This document shows positions 23,303 through 31,616 of a stretch of 64,000 bases of DNA, one piece after another. Position numbers and translations under genes: made by a program. The stretch is from Belnapia sp. F-4-1 (GTDB lineage Bacteria > Pseudomonadota > Alphaproteobacteria > Acetobacterales > Acetobacteraceae), in assembly GCF_000802185.1 (NCBI RefSeq), contig NZ_KN676113.1, positions 892,362 through 956,361 on the forward strand, read 5' to 3'. The notes under the pieces were generated by a model that had not been told where the DNA came from, ran no database searches, and was given only the letters and a program-made list of their open reading frames with translations. Position 1 is the stretch's first letter. Each line of letters opens with the position of its first letter.

Positions 23303-25795
23303 TTACAGCACGGCCTGGAGAATGCGGTCGGAGCGGCTCGGCTCGTCAAACCAGCGGCGCAGCTCGGTGGCCGATTCGGGCGGGCCGAAGAAATAGCCCT
23401 GCGCCTCGGTGCAGCCGGCCTCGCGCACCCGGCGGAGCTGCTCGGCCGTTTCCACACCCTCGGCCGTCGTCGCCATGCCGAGCTGGTTCGCCAGATGGGC
23501 GACGGAGGTGACGATGGCGACGCTTTCCGCCCGCGTCGCCATGTCGCGCACGAAGGACTGGTCGATCTTGATCTTGTCGAAGGGGAAGCTGAGCAGATAG
23601 CTCAGCGAGGAATAGCGCGTGCCGAAATCGTCGAGCGAGGTGCGGATGCCGGTGCTGCGGAAGGCCTGCAGCACCTCGGCCACGCCGCCATCCGATTGCA
23701 GCAGGGCCGATTCGGTGATCTCCAGCTCCAGCCGTCCCGGCGCAAGGCCGGACTGGCCGAGGACATGCAGCATGCTGGTGGCGATGTCGGCGGCGCGGAA
23801 CTGCAGCGGTGAAAGGTTCACGGCGACCTTGAGCGGCGCTGGCCAGGTGGCGGCCTCGCGCGTCGCCTGCTCCAGCACCCAGCGGCCCACCGCTTCGATC
23901 AGCCCGGTCTCCTCCATGAGCGGGATGAACACGCCGGGCGACACCATGCCACGGACCGGGTGGCGCCAGCGCAGCAGCGCCTCGAAGCCGGAGAGGCGGT
24001 TGGTCTGGAGGGCGAAGATCGGCTGGTACATCACCTCGAGCTGGTTGCCCGGCAGGGCCTCGCGCAGGTCGGCCTCGATCGCCAGCCGTGCCTCCAGCTC
24101 GGCGGCCATGCTCGCCTCGAAGAAGCGCCAGGTGCGGCGCCCGGCGGCCTTGGCGCGGTAGAGGGCAAGGTCGGCGTGCTTCAGCATCTGGTTGGCGGCC
24201 GTCGCGGCATCGCCCGTGACATGCTCGGCCAGCGCGATGCCGATGCTGGCACCCACCTGGGCACGGTAGCCGAGCAGCTCATAGGGCGCGCAGATCACGT
24301 CCACCACGCGCTGGGCGAGGTCGGCAGCCTCCTCGGCGGAGCGTCCGGGCGCCTGGAGGATGGCGAATTCGTCGCCGCCGAGCCTCGCCACCAGGTCGCC
24401 CTCGCGGATGCAGCTGCGCAACCGCCTCGCCACGTCGCGCAGCAGCGCATCGCCGAGCGGGTGCCCGAGCGTGTCGTTGACGTCCTTGAAGTGGTCGAGG
24501 TCGAGGAACAGCAGGGCCAACTCCTGCCCGCGGCTGCGCCCCCCGGCCAGGGCCGCCTCCATCCGCTCGCGGAACAGCAGCCGGTTGGGCAGGTCGGTCA
24601 GCTCGTCGTGATGCGCCATGTAGCTGATGCGCGCCTCGACGCGGCGGCGCTCGGTGATGTCCTCGTAGGTGGCGAGCCAGCCGCCATCCGCCATCGGCCG
24701 GTGGGAGACGGCGATGGCGCGGCCGTCCGCCCCTTCGCGCCAAAACGTACCGGCCTGGCCCTCGGCCACCAGCGCGGACTGGGCCTCGCCGAGCGCGGCG
24801 AGCAGCGCCGGGTCGATGCGCCCGGCGCTGCGGACCGACCGCATCAGCAGGTCGAGCCCGGTGCCCGCCGCGGCATCCGCCTCGGCCAGGCCGAACAGCT
24901 CGAGGAAGCGGCGGTTGCAGACGATCAGCCGATGGTCCGCATCGGCCATGCAGAGCGCCTGCGACATGTTGTTCAGCGCCGCGTCGAAGCGGTCGTTCTG
25001 CAGGTGCAGCTCGGCATCGCGCAGGCGCAGCGCGCGGTATTGCTGCTGCACCTCGGCCATCGCCTCCTGCGTCTGCTCCTTGGCGATGGCGAGCTGGCGG
25101 CCGGTGCGCGTCAGGTCCTGGACCAGCGCCTGCACTTCGGCATGGGCGTTGCGGATCAGCCGGTTGTGCATCGCCAGCGTGCCGATCAGCCCGCCGCAGC
25201 AGAGCAGCAGGGCGACCAGGACGCCGATAAAGGTCCAGTACAGGTTGCCGAGCTGCTGGACATCGCCGGAAACAAGGTCGTTGCCATGAGTATAGGCCGC
25301 GGAAACCAGCCGGGTGAGGCGGGGGCTGAGCTCGGCAAAGGAGTCCAGCATGCGGTCCGCGACGCCTGGCTCGCCGAGCCGGGCGACCAGCGGCTGGGCG
25401 GCGGCGAGGGTGCGCTGGAGCTGGGCGACGGTCGCCACGCGCTCCGGGTCCTCGCGGATGAAATGCGCCACCTCGCCGCCGCCGAGGAGCTGGGCGCGGC
25501 TGGCGACGATGTCGAGCCAGAGCTGGACGGCCTCCTCGGCCTCCTCGTCCGCTTGGGCCCGGTAGGTGGCGATGGCCGCCTGCAGGCGCGCCACCTCGAT
25601 CACGCCCTGGCTCACCAGCCAGGTGACGTTGTAGCGCGCGACGGCGGTCAGCGATTGCTGGCGCTGGTTGATGAGGACCGAAACATAGGCCGCGACCAGG
25701 ACCAGCACGCCGATGATGATGACGAAGCCGAAGCGCTGGAGGCGCGGCAATCCAGCGGGTGGCTGCGGCCGGTGTTGGGCCTCCGGCTCCAGCAT
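23303..25795 (-). CDS. membrane diguanylate cyclase/phosphodiesterase with PAS domain
   Basis: An 830-residue c-di-GMP enzyme: TM1 at ~22-43, a ~140-residue helical periplasmic sensor, TM2 at ~187-209, coiled segment, PAS-like domain (~262-380), GGDEF domain with intact GGDEF at 473-477 and an RxxD inhibitory site (REGD, 464-467) five residues before it, then EAL domain with FEALLRW at 604-610 and later DDFGTRYSS and KIDQSF motifs. Both catalytic sites look intact, so it may make and break c-di-GMP. It begins three bases after the stop of the small molybdopterin-domain-like gene, suggesting a sensor input from that partner. Confidence 0.94.
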   Translation of the reverse strand: MLEPEAQHRPQPPAGLPRLQRFGFVIIIGVLVLVAAYVSVLINQRQQSLTAVARYNVTWLVSQGVIEVARLQAAIATYRAQADEEAEEAVQLWLDIVASRAQLLGGGEVAHFIREDPERVATVAQLQRTLAAAQPLVARLGEPGVADRMLDSFAELSPRLTRLVSAAYTHGNDLVSGDVQQLGNLYWTFIGVLVALLLCCGGLIGTLAMHNRLIRNAHAEVQALVQDLTRTGRQLAIAKEQTQEAMAEVQQQYRALRLRDAELHLQNDRFDAALNNMSQALCMADADHRLIVCNRRFLELFGLAEADAAAGTGLDLLMRSVRSAGRIDPALLAALGEAQSALVAEGQAGTFWREGADGRAIAVSHRPMADGGWLATYEDITERRRVEARISYMAHHDELTDLPNRLLFRERMEAALAGGRSRGQELALLFLDLDHFKDVNDTLGHPLGDALLRDVARRLRSCIREGDLVARLGGDEFAILQAPGRSAEEAADLAQRVVDVICAPYELLGYRAQVGASIGIALAEHVTGDAATAANQMLKHADLALYRAKAAGRRTWRFFEASMAAELEARLAIEADLREALPGNQLEVMYQPIFALQTNRLSGFEALLRWRHPVRGMVSPGVFIPLMEETGLIEAVGRWVLEQATREAATWPAPLKVAVNLSPLQFRAADIATSMLHVLGQSGLAPGRLELEITESALLQSDGGVAEVLQAFRSTGIRTSLDDFGTRYSSLSYLLSFPFDKIKIDQSFVRDMATRAESVAIVTSVAHLANQLGMATTAEGVETAEQLRRVREAGCTEAQGYFFGPPESATELRRWFDEPSRSDRILQAVL

Positions 25796-25798
25796 CGG

Positions 25799-26314
25799 CT
25801 AGTGCACGACCAATCGCGCCACCTGCCAGGCGGAGCGGCCGTAGTAGCGAGGTGACTTCAGCACCGGGTCGGAATCATAGGGGTAGACGATGAAGAGCGG
25901 CCCCTTGTCCCGTACCGTCAGGTAGTTGCCGTCGCGCTTCAGCGCCAGCAGCACGCCGTACTGGGCGAAGTCGGCGATCGGGATCTCGGTCGAGTAGTCG
26001 TTGAGGGCGACGGCCTGCACCGCCTCGCCCTGGGCGCCGAGGCGTTGCAGCAGCTTCGTCATCGGCACGCCCTCGAAGGTGACCGGGCCGTCGTACCAGG
26101 GGGTGGCGGTGGTGAAGGAGGCGAGGCCGATCGCCTCCAGCATGGCGCGGTCGAAGCGCGCCGAATCGCCCTCGTTGGTGGCGGAGATCTTGCCGGAAAC
26201 GGTGAGGATCACGCGGCCGGTCGGGGCCGGCAGGGCCTGTGCCTTGGATTGCGTGAAGGTCAGCGGCAGCAGGCCGCTTCCCAGCAATACCCGGCGCCGC
26301 TCGATCAGCCGCAT
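25799..26314 (-). CDS. small periplasmic molybdopterin-oxidoreductase-domain-like protein
   Basis: About 171 residues with a signal peptide carrying an RRR-V-LL twin-arginine-like start (LIERRRVLLGSGLLPLTF), then a domain similar to the molybdopterin-binding part of sulfite oxidase/YedY (ATPWYDGPVTFEGVPMTKLL, then NDYSTEIPIADFAQYGVLLA). The usual Mo-ligating cysteine is not visible, so cofactor binding is uncertain. I use ATG 26314, preceded by a G-rich tract; a GTG at 26350 would add 12 residues. It is coupled to the GGDEF-EAL gene and may act as its periplasmic input. Confidence 0.75.
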   Translation of the reverse strand: MRLIERRRVLLGSGLLPLTFTQSKAQALPAPTGRVILTVSGKISATNEGDSARFDRAMLEAIGLASFTTATPWYDGPVTFEGVPMTKLLQRLGAQGEAVQAVALNDYSTEIPIADFAQYGVLLALKRDGNYLTVRDKGPLFIVYPYDSDPVLKSPRYYGRSAWQVARLVVH

Positions 26315-26493
26315 CCCAACCCCCCACCGCCTGGACACGGGCCTGGCCACGGCCGCGACACGCGCACCGGGGACATCCCATCAACCATATAAACGAGAAG
26401 GCGAGGAGTTGGCAGCGCCGTAATTGACATCAACGCCACGAAACGATGCTGAATGGCATACTATCCGCACCCGCCCGTGGCGCCCCTGGCCGC

Positions 26494-26919
26494 TCAGGCC
26501 AGGGTCAGGCGGCAGCCGACACCCTCGGGACGGATGATCTGCACCTCGGTGACGTCGAAGCCTTCCTTGCGGACCTCGCGGGCGAACCAGCGGGCCAGCT
26601 CCTCCATGGTCGGGGTCACGAGGACGTCGTTCAGGCAACGGTGGTCAACCCCGCGGCGAATGCGCATCAGCTCGTCGCGGAAGCTCTCGGCGTTGAGGAA
26701 ACCATCGTCGCTCTCGCGGACGGAAACGCGCACCGTATAGGTATGGCCGTGCAGATCATACTGGGCGAAACGATGGGCAGCGGAGACGATGCATTCCGCC
26801 CAGATCGTCATCATCCCAACCGACTCTCCCACACGGCCGGGCATCCCCAGGGGCTCAGGCGTAACAGGCTCGGAAACCGGCGCGTAGCCGGGGCTTAATG
26901 CCGTGTCAATTTTCGTCAT
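26494..26919 (-). CDS. 6-pyruvoyl/6-carboxytetrahydropterin synthase-like protein lacking the cysteine loop
   Basis: A 141-residue T-fold protein. Zinc-binding histidines are His49 in VSAAHRF and His57/His59 in LHGHTYTVRV; Asp92-His93 in VDHRCLND and Glu131-region PEGVGC match the catalytic base and pterin anchor. In QueD the stretch between the first His and HGH is about 15 residues and carries the catalytic Cys; here it is only seven residues and contains no Cys. A 35-residue N-terminal extension precedes the domain, with GAGAGAG before the ATG; ATGs at 36-37 are possible starts. No other queuosine or folate gene is nearby. Confidence 0.75.
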   Translation of the reverse strand: MTKIDTALSPGYAPVSEPVTPEPLGMPGRVGESVGMMTIWAECIVSAAHRFAQYDLHGHTYTVRVSVRESDDGFLNAESFRDELMRIRRGVDHRCLNDVLVTPTMEELARWFAREVRKEGFDVTEVQIIRPEGVGCRLTLA

Positions 26920-27042
26920 TGCTCTCTCAGATTGTAGGCCCGGCTTTCAGGGCACTTGCACCACCGGCGAATATAAACCGCATCCGTCAGGAATGGGCAT
27001 TGGTTTCGCGTTCCATAAACGTGACATTTCAACCGTAGCCAT
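26920..27042. other. 123-base intergenic region
   Basis: It lies between the zinc peptidase 3' end and the QueD-like start, both minus strand. On the minus strand it carries TTTATATTCG, a possible -10 element, about 60 bases before the QueD-like gene. A preQ1-type aptamer was looked for and not seen. Confidence 0.3.
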
Positions 27043-28137
27043 TCAAGCGGTATTTCCGCTGCGTACCAGCTTGTGGATGTAGCCGAGCTTGGCAATGGCA
27101 GGGACAGAGAGCACGAAAGGATAAAGGTCCGGTGCACCCATGCACCGATTGAGGCTGTTCGTTGCATAAGTAAGCGGCAGCCAGGCCTCTATGAGGTCCT
27201 CGATGGTGATCGGGCCGTAGGGATCGAAGTCGATCTTCGCCGCCAGCACGGCGGCCGCCGCCGCCTCGGCCTGGGGCATCTGCGGACGAAGGCGGAGGCC
27301 GAAGGCAGAGGCCATCTCCAACGTGTCGACGATATGGAGGTAATGCGCCCAGGTTTCGGCGAAATCCTCCCAGGGGTGGGCGGTGGCATAGGTGCTGACA
27401 TAGGCGTCCTGCCAGTCGGCCGGTGCGCCGTTGGCGTAATGCGCCTGCAATGCCTGACCGTAATGCTGGCTGTCGTCGCCGAAAACGGCGCGGCATTCCT
27501 CCAGCCGGCCGGCATCGCGGACCAGGAGGTCCCAGTAATGATGCCCAGTCTCGTGCCGCATATGGCCGAGCAGGGTGCGGTAGGGCTCGCCCATGGCGGT
27601 GCGGCGGCGCTCGCGCTCGGCATCGTCGGCCTCGGAGAGGGCTAGGGTGATGATGCCCTCGTCATGCCCGGTCATCACCTTCGGGCCGCCATCCGGCGGG
27701 TCGGCCAGCACGTCGAAAGCCAGGCCGTGATTTGGGTCGTCGGCGCGGTTGGCGAGCGGCAGGCCGAGGCGCTGGAGGGTGTAGACCAGCCGGTGCAGGG
27801 CGCTCTGCCAGCGCTGCCAGGCATGAAGATTGGCCGGGTCGGTGAGGTCGGGGACGGTGCGGTTGTGCCGGCAGGCGGCGCAGAACACCTCCTCCGATCC
27901 GGACGGGACGAGCCAGTTGCAGGCCTCGTACTGCGCGTTGGAGCACAGGCGGACCTCGGCCCCGGGCTCGGCGAGCGGGCGCCAGAGCGCGGTGCCGTCC
28001 TCCGCGGGGTCGAGCGGCTCCAGGGCGGAAAGTTCGAATTCGTTTGGCAGGTAGCCGAGTGCGTGGCCCGAACGCTCGCAGCGGATGTTCTCGAAATAGA
28101 GGACCTGGGCGCAGGCCTGGCAATGGAAGAGCTTCAT
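27043..28137 (-). CDS. zinc-binding metallopeptidase with N-terminal zinc ribbon
   Basis: A 364-residue protein. The N-terminal ~95 residues are a zinc-ribbon region: CQAC at 6-9, Cys20, Cys65, Cys73 and CAAC at 86-89. The remaining part is the putative zinc-binding metallopeptidase domain with an HExxH site, His195-Glu196-His199 in HMRHETGHHYW, and a downstream acidic/His stretch ATAHPWEDFAETWAHYLHI that fits the third ligand. It follows the transglutaminase gene by 68 bases on the same strand, so it may belong to the transglutaminase/ATP-grasp cluster. Substrate unknown. Confidence 0.9.
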   Translation of the reverse strand: MKLFHCQACAQVLYFENIRCERSGHALGYLPNEFELSALEPLDPAEDGTALWRPLAEPGAEVRLCSNAQYEACNWLVPSGSEEVFCAACRHNRTVPDLTDPANLHAWQRWQSALHRLVYTLQRLGLPLANRADDPNHGLAFDVLADPPDGGPKVMTGHDEGIITLALSEADDAERERRRTAMGEPYRTLLGHMRHETGHHYWDLLVRDAGRLEECRAVFGDDSQHYGQALQAHYANGAPADWQDAYVSTYATAHPWEDFAETWAHYLHIVDTLEMASAFGLRLRPQMPQAEAAAAAVLAAKIDFDPYGPITIEDLIEAWLPLTYATNSLNRCMGAPDLYPFVLSVPAIAKLGYIHKLVRSGNTA

Positions 28138-28205
28138 CGGGACCTCGTCGGGGCCATAAGGCGCGGGCGTGACGCGCCGGAACCCGAATGGTTCCGCCCC
28201 GGGCG

Positions 28206-29096
28206 CTAGCCCGCCGCCTCGACGGCGACGGGCTCCAGATCGACGGCGATGCCGAGGCTATGGGCGCCGCCGCCGAGCACCACGCCGCTGACCGGGCTGA
28301 CATCGGCATAGTCGCGCCCCCAGCCGACGACCAGGTGCTCCTCCCGCACCACCGTGCCGTTGGTCGGGTCGAGATCGACCCAGCCATGCTGCGGGCCGAG
28401 CCAGCAGCCGACCCAGGCATGGGACTGGTCGGCACCGCGCCGCCGCGGCTGGCCCGGGGGCGGCCACGTGCGGATATAGCCGGAAACGTAGCGCGCCGGC
28501 AGGCCGAGCGCCCGGAGCGCGCCGATCATCACATGCGAGAAGTCCTGGCAGACACCCTCGCGCCGGGCCAGCACCTCGGCCACCGGCGTCGCCAGGCTGG
28601 TGGCGCCGGTTCGGTAGGTGAAATCCCCCCGGATGCGCGCCGTCAGCTCGAGCAGCCCCTCCAGCACCGGCCGCCCGGCGGGAAAACTCGGCGCCGCATA
28701 GGCTAGGGCGGCGGGCTCGGCCGCCACCATCGGACTGTCGAAGGTGAACTCGGCCGCCTGCCACCCGGCGGGGCCGCCGGCGCGGGCCAGCCCGACCACC
28801 GCCTCCCAGGCGAGGGTCGCCGTTGCGGGTGGCGGGGCGGGGAAGCCGACCTCGACCACCGCCTCCCCCACCACCTCGAAGCAGGCATGCGGCTCGTCGA
28901 GGAAGAGCCAGGTGACGTGGTTGCCGAAATGGTCGAGCGCCTCCCGCCGGCGCGAGGCGGCCGGCGTCGCCGTCACCTCGGCGGAGATCACCCGCTGGCC
29001 GGGCAGTGCGCGCGGCCGCAGATGCAGCAGGTGCGCGGCGAGATCCACCGTGCTGCCATAGGCATAGCGCGTGCTGTGGCGGACCCGGTAGATCAC
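28206..29096 (-). CDS. transglutaminase-like protein
   Basis: A 296-residue protein with an N-terminal beta domain (YRVRHSTRYAYGSTVDLAAH) and a transglutaminase core. The triad is Cys183 in REGVCQDFSHVM, His226 in ADQSHAWVGCW and Asp241 in GWVDLDPTNG. GTG start overlaps the stop of the ATP-grasp/alpha-E gene (GTGA at 29093-29096). Bacterial members of this family act as peptidases or ligases on amide bonds; this type is a standard partner of circularly permuted ATP-grasp and alpha-E proteins. Confidence 0.93.
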   Translation of the reverse strand: MIYRVRHSTRYAYGSTVDLAAHLLHLRPRALPGQRVISAEVTATPAASRRREALDHFGNHVTWLFLDEPHACFEVVGEAVVEVGFPAPPPATATLAWEAVVGLARAGGPAGWQAAEFTFDSPMVAAEPAALAYAAPSFPAGRPVLEGLLELTARIRGDFTYRTGATSLATPVAEVLARREGVCQDFSHVMIGALRALGLPARYVSGYIRTWPPPGQPRRRGADQSHAWVGCWLGPQHGWVDLDPTNGTVVREEHLVVGWGRDYADVSPVSGVVLGGGAHSLGIAVDLEPVAVEAAG

Positions 29097-31615
29097 GCCG
29101 CGCCGCGCAGCCTGCCGCCCGGGGCCGTGGGCCCGAGGCTGTGCGCCGCCGGCAGCAGGGTAAAGTACTGCCGGGCGATGCGGTTGGAGAGGGCGGCGAC
29201 CGCACCCTCCATCGCACGCAGCCGGGGCGGCAGTTGCAACGCCGCCTCCGCCTGCACCGCCGCCGCCGCGACATCCCGCACCATGGCCCGCGCCTCCTCC
29301 AGCAATTGCCCGGCGGCGAGGCCGAGAGGCGATGAGCTATCGCCGTCAAGGTCCGCCAGCATGTCGCGGGCGGCGGCGAGTTGGAAGGCCAGGCCGCGCG
29401 GATTCCCCTCGTCGGCCAGCACGAGGTCGAGCACCGGCCCGGCCTGCAAGGCCGTCAGGTAGCGGCTGCGGTAGGTGATGACCGAATCGCGCAGCTCCAG
29501 GGCGAGCCGCAGCCCCGGCTCCAGCCGGGCCGGCTGGGCCGCGGCGCCGGGCTGGTCGAGCGCGCGGGCGATCTCGGCGGCGATCGCCTGGGCGCGCTCC
29601 ACCCGGCGGCCGAGATCGAGAAAGAGCCGGCCGCCGCCGCGCACCATGTTCTCGGCGGCGAGGCCGGCGACGGTCGCGGCGAAGGAGAGTATGGCATTGC
29701 TCGCCTCGGTCAGCCGTTCCAGGCCGAGCGCCTCCTCCCGCGCTTCCACCCCTCCCGGCACGGGGATGAGCTGGGCGCCGAGCTGGCGGAGGCCGCGATG
29801 CAGGGCGTGCTGCATCTCGCCGGTCAGCCGGTCGCGCAGCAGCTCGGCGAGGTGAGAAACCCGGGCGAGGAGGCCGGGCACCGGGCCACCCTCGCGCATG
29901 GCGCGCAGCAGGGCATGGGTCAGCGCGCGGGTGCCGAGGCCATGCGCACCGCCCTGCGCGGTCTCGGCATCGAGCAGCTCGGCACGGACCAGGCAGGCGG
30001 AAAGGCTGCGCAATTCGGCCAGCTCGCGCGGCGTCGGCGTGGCGCGGCCGAGGCGGCCGGCCCCGGCGCGCAGCAGGCGGGCCGCGCTCTCCAGCCGCTC
30101 CAGGTAGCGGCCGAGCCAGAAGAAATTGTCGGCGACGCGGCTCGGCAGCTCGCCCGAGGTGCGCCGGATGGGGAGCGGCACGAAGGCGCCCCCGCGAGGC
30201 CCCTGGATGGCGGTGCCCTCCTCCGCCGGCACCCACACATCTTTGGCCACGGCAGGCCCCGGCCGCGTCTCGTCCAGCACCCGGCCAAGGCCGCCCTGCA
30301 GGGCACGCCAGCCGCGGCCGTCGAAGACAAGGAAAAGGCGCAGCATGACGGGGCGTGGCGCCAGCCCCTCCGGCCCGACGCAGGGCGCGACCGAGGGGGC
30401 CAGCACTTCCGACAGGACATGATCCTGCGGCGCGGCGGCGAGGCGGGCAAGCAGCGCGGCGCGGGCCCCGGCGCCGAGCGCGGCGGGGCGGATGGAGCGG
30501 ACGGTGCCGTCGACGGCGCTGCGGACCAGCCAGGAGTCGAGGTTCCGCTCCGCTTCCGCCCAGGCCGCGGCCTCGCCGAGCCAGAGGGTGCGGGCGCCGG
30601 CGAGGCGCAGCTCCTCGCCGATCAGCCTCGGGGCGAGGCGGGGAAGGAAGGCGGCGAGGCCGGGTGCTTCGACGCAGCCGGCGCCCGGGTCGTTGACGAT
30701 CTTCACCGCCCCGCCGCGCGCCGCGTCCAGCAGGCCGGCGACGCCATGCGCCATGCTGGAGTCCAGCTCCAGCGGGTCGATGGTGCGGCCGTCCTGCCGG
30801 CGCAGCAGCACATCGACGCGCTGCAGGCCGCGCAGCGTCTTCAGGTAGAGCACGCCGTCGCGCACGCTGAGGTCGCCACCCTCGACCAGGGCGCAGGACA
30901 GCTCGCGGGAAAGGATCACCTGCTCCGACCAGAACGGGCTGGCATGCCCGGTGGCCAGCAGGGCGATGCCGGGATTGCCGCCGGGGGCGAGGGCACGCAG
31001 CGCATCCTGCCAGATGTCGAAGAAGGGGCCGGGCTGGCGCAGCTCCTGCGAGCGGACGAATTCCGGCATGTGGCGGGAAAGGGCGCGGCGGTTCTCCAGC
31101 ACATGGGCAAGGCCCGTCGGGCTCGCCGTGCGGTCGGCGACGACGCGCCAGTCGCCCTCGGGCGCGCGGATCAGGTCGGCGGCGTAGAGGTGCAGCAGCG
31201 GGCCTGGCCGGCCGCCATCGGGTGCGCGGCAGGGGCGGAGAAAGGCCGGGTTGGCATGGATCAGCGCGGGCGGCAGCGCGCCCTCGGCCAGCAGGCGCTG
31301 CGGGCCGTAGACATCCTGCAGCACCGCCTCCAGCAACGCCGCGCGCTGGGCGAGCCCGGCCTCCAGCGCGTCGAACTCCGCGGGCGGCAGGATCAGCGGC
31401 ATCGGATCGCAGCGCCAGGCGGCGACCAGGCTGCCCTCCTGCGGCGCGAGCAGGCTCAACACCCCCTCATCGGCGAGGAAGCGCTCGATGAGCTGGGCAC
31501 GCTCGGCGAGCGCCTCCCGCCCCAGATCGGCCAGTGCCCCGAGCAGCGGGCGCCAATGCGGGCGGAAGCCGCCGGCACCGTCCACCATCTCGTCGAGCGG
31601 AGCGCCGGGCTCCAC
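29093..31615 (-). CDS. circularly permuted ATP-grasp protein fused to alpha-E domain
   Basis: An 840-residue fusion that in many genomes is two genes. Residues ~1-490 are the circularly permuted type 2 ATP-grasp domain (DVYGPQRLLAEGALPPALI, VVADRTASPTGLAHVLENR, VKIVNDPGAGCVEAPGLAAF); from ~500 to the end is the all-helical alpha-E domain (RVADNFFWLGRYLERLESAA). ATP-grasp domains of this group are predicted to form amide bonds, and alpha-E is their constant companion. It begins with GTG one base after the DUF2126 gene stop and overlaps the downstream transglutaminase, so the three are one translation unit. Confidence 0.93.
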   Translation of the reverse strand: MEPGAPLDEMVDGAGGFRPHWRPLLGALADLGREALAERAQLIERFLADEGVLSLLAPQEGSLVAAWRCDPMPLILPPAEFDALEAGLAQRAALLEAVLQDVYGPQRLLAEGALPPALIHANPAFLRPCRAPDGGRPGPLLHLYAADLIRAPEGDWRVVADRTASPTGLAHVLENRRALSRHMPEFVRSQELRQPGPFFDIWQDALRALAPGGNPGIALLATGHASPFWSEQVILSRELSCALVEGGDLSVRDGVLYLKTLRGLQRVDVLLRRQDGRTIDPLELDSSMAHGVAGLLDAARGGAVKIVNDPGAGCVEAPGLAAFLPRLAPRLIGEELRLAGARTLWLGEAAAWAEAERNLDSWLVRSAVDGTVRSIRPAALGAGARAALLARLAAAPQDHVLSEVLAPSVAPCVGPEGLAPRPVMLRLFLVFDGRGWRALQGGLGRVLDETRPGPAVAKDVWVPAEEGTAIQGPRGGAFVPLPIRRTSGELPSRVADNFFWLGRYLERLESAARLLRAGAGRLGRATPTPRELAELRSLSACLVRAELLDAETAQGGAHGLGTRALTHALLRAMREGGPVPGLLARVSHLAELLRDRLTGEMQHALHRGLRQLGAQLIPVPGGVEAREEALGLERLTEASNAILSFAATVAGLAAENMVRGGGRLFLDLGRRVERAQAIAAEIARALDQPGAAAQPARLEPGLRLALELRDSVITYRSRYLTALQAGPVLDLVLADEGNPRGLAFQLAAARDMLADLDGDSSSPLGLAAGQLLEEARAMVRDVAAAAVQAEAALQLPPRLRAMEGAVAALSNRIARQYFTLLPAAHSLGPTAPGGRLRGAA

Positions 31616-31616
31616 C

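Noticed and set aside
26920..27042. Possible preQ1 riboswitch ahead of the QueD-like gene
   Set aside because: No preQ1-type pseudoknot pattern or A-rich tail could be found, and the gene lacks queuosine neighbours.
26916..27167. An 83-codon minus-strand frame upstream of the QueD-like gene
   Set aside because: It overlaps the end of the metallopeptidase gene in another frame, has no ribosome-binding site, and its N-terminus is not a convincing protein.
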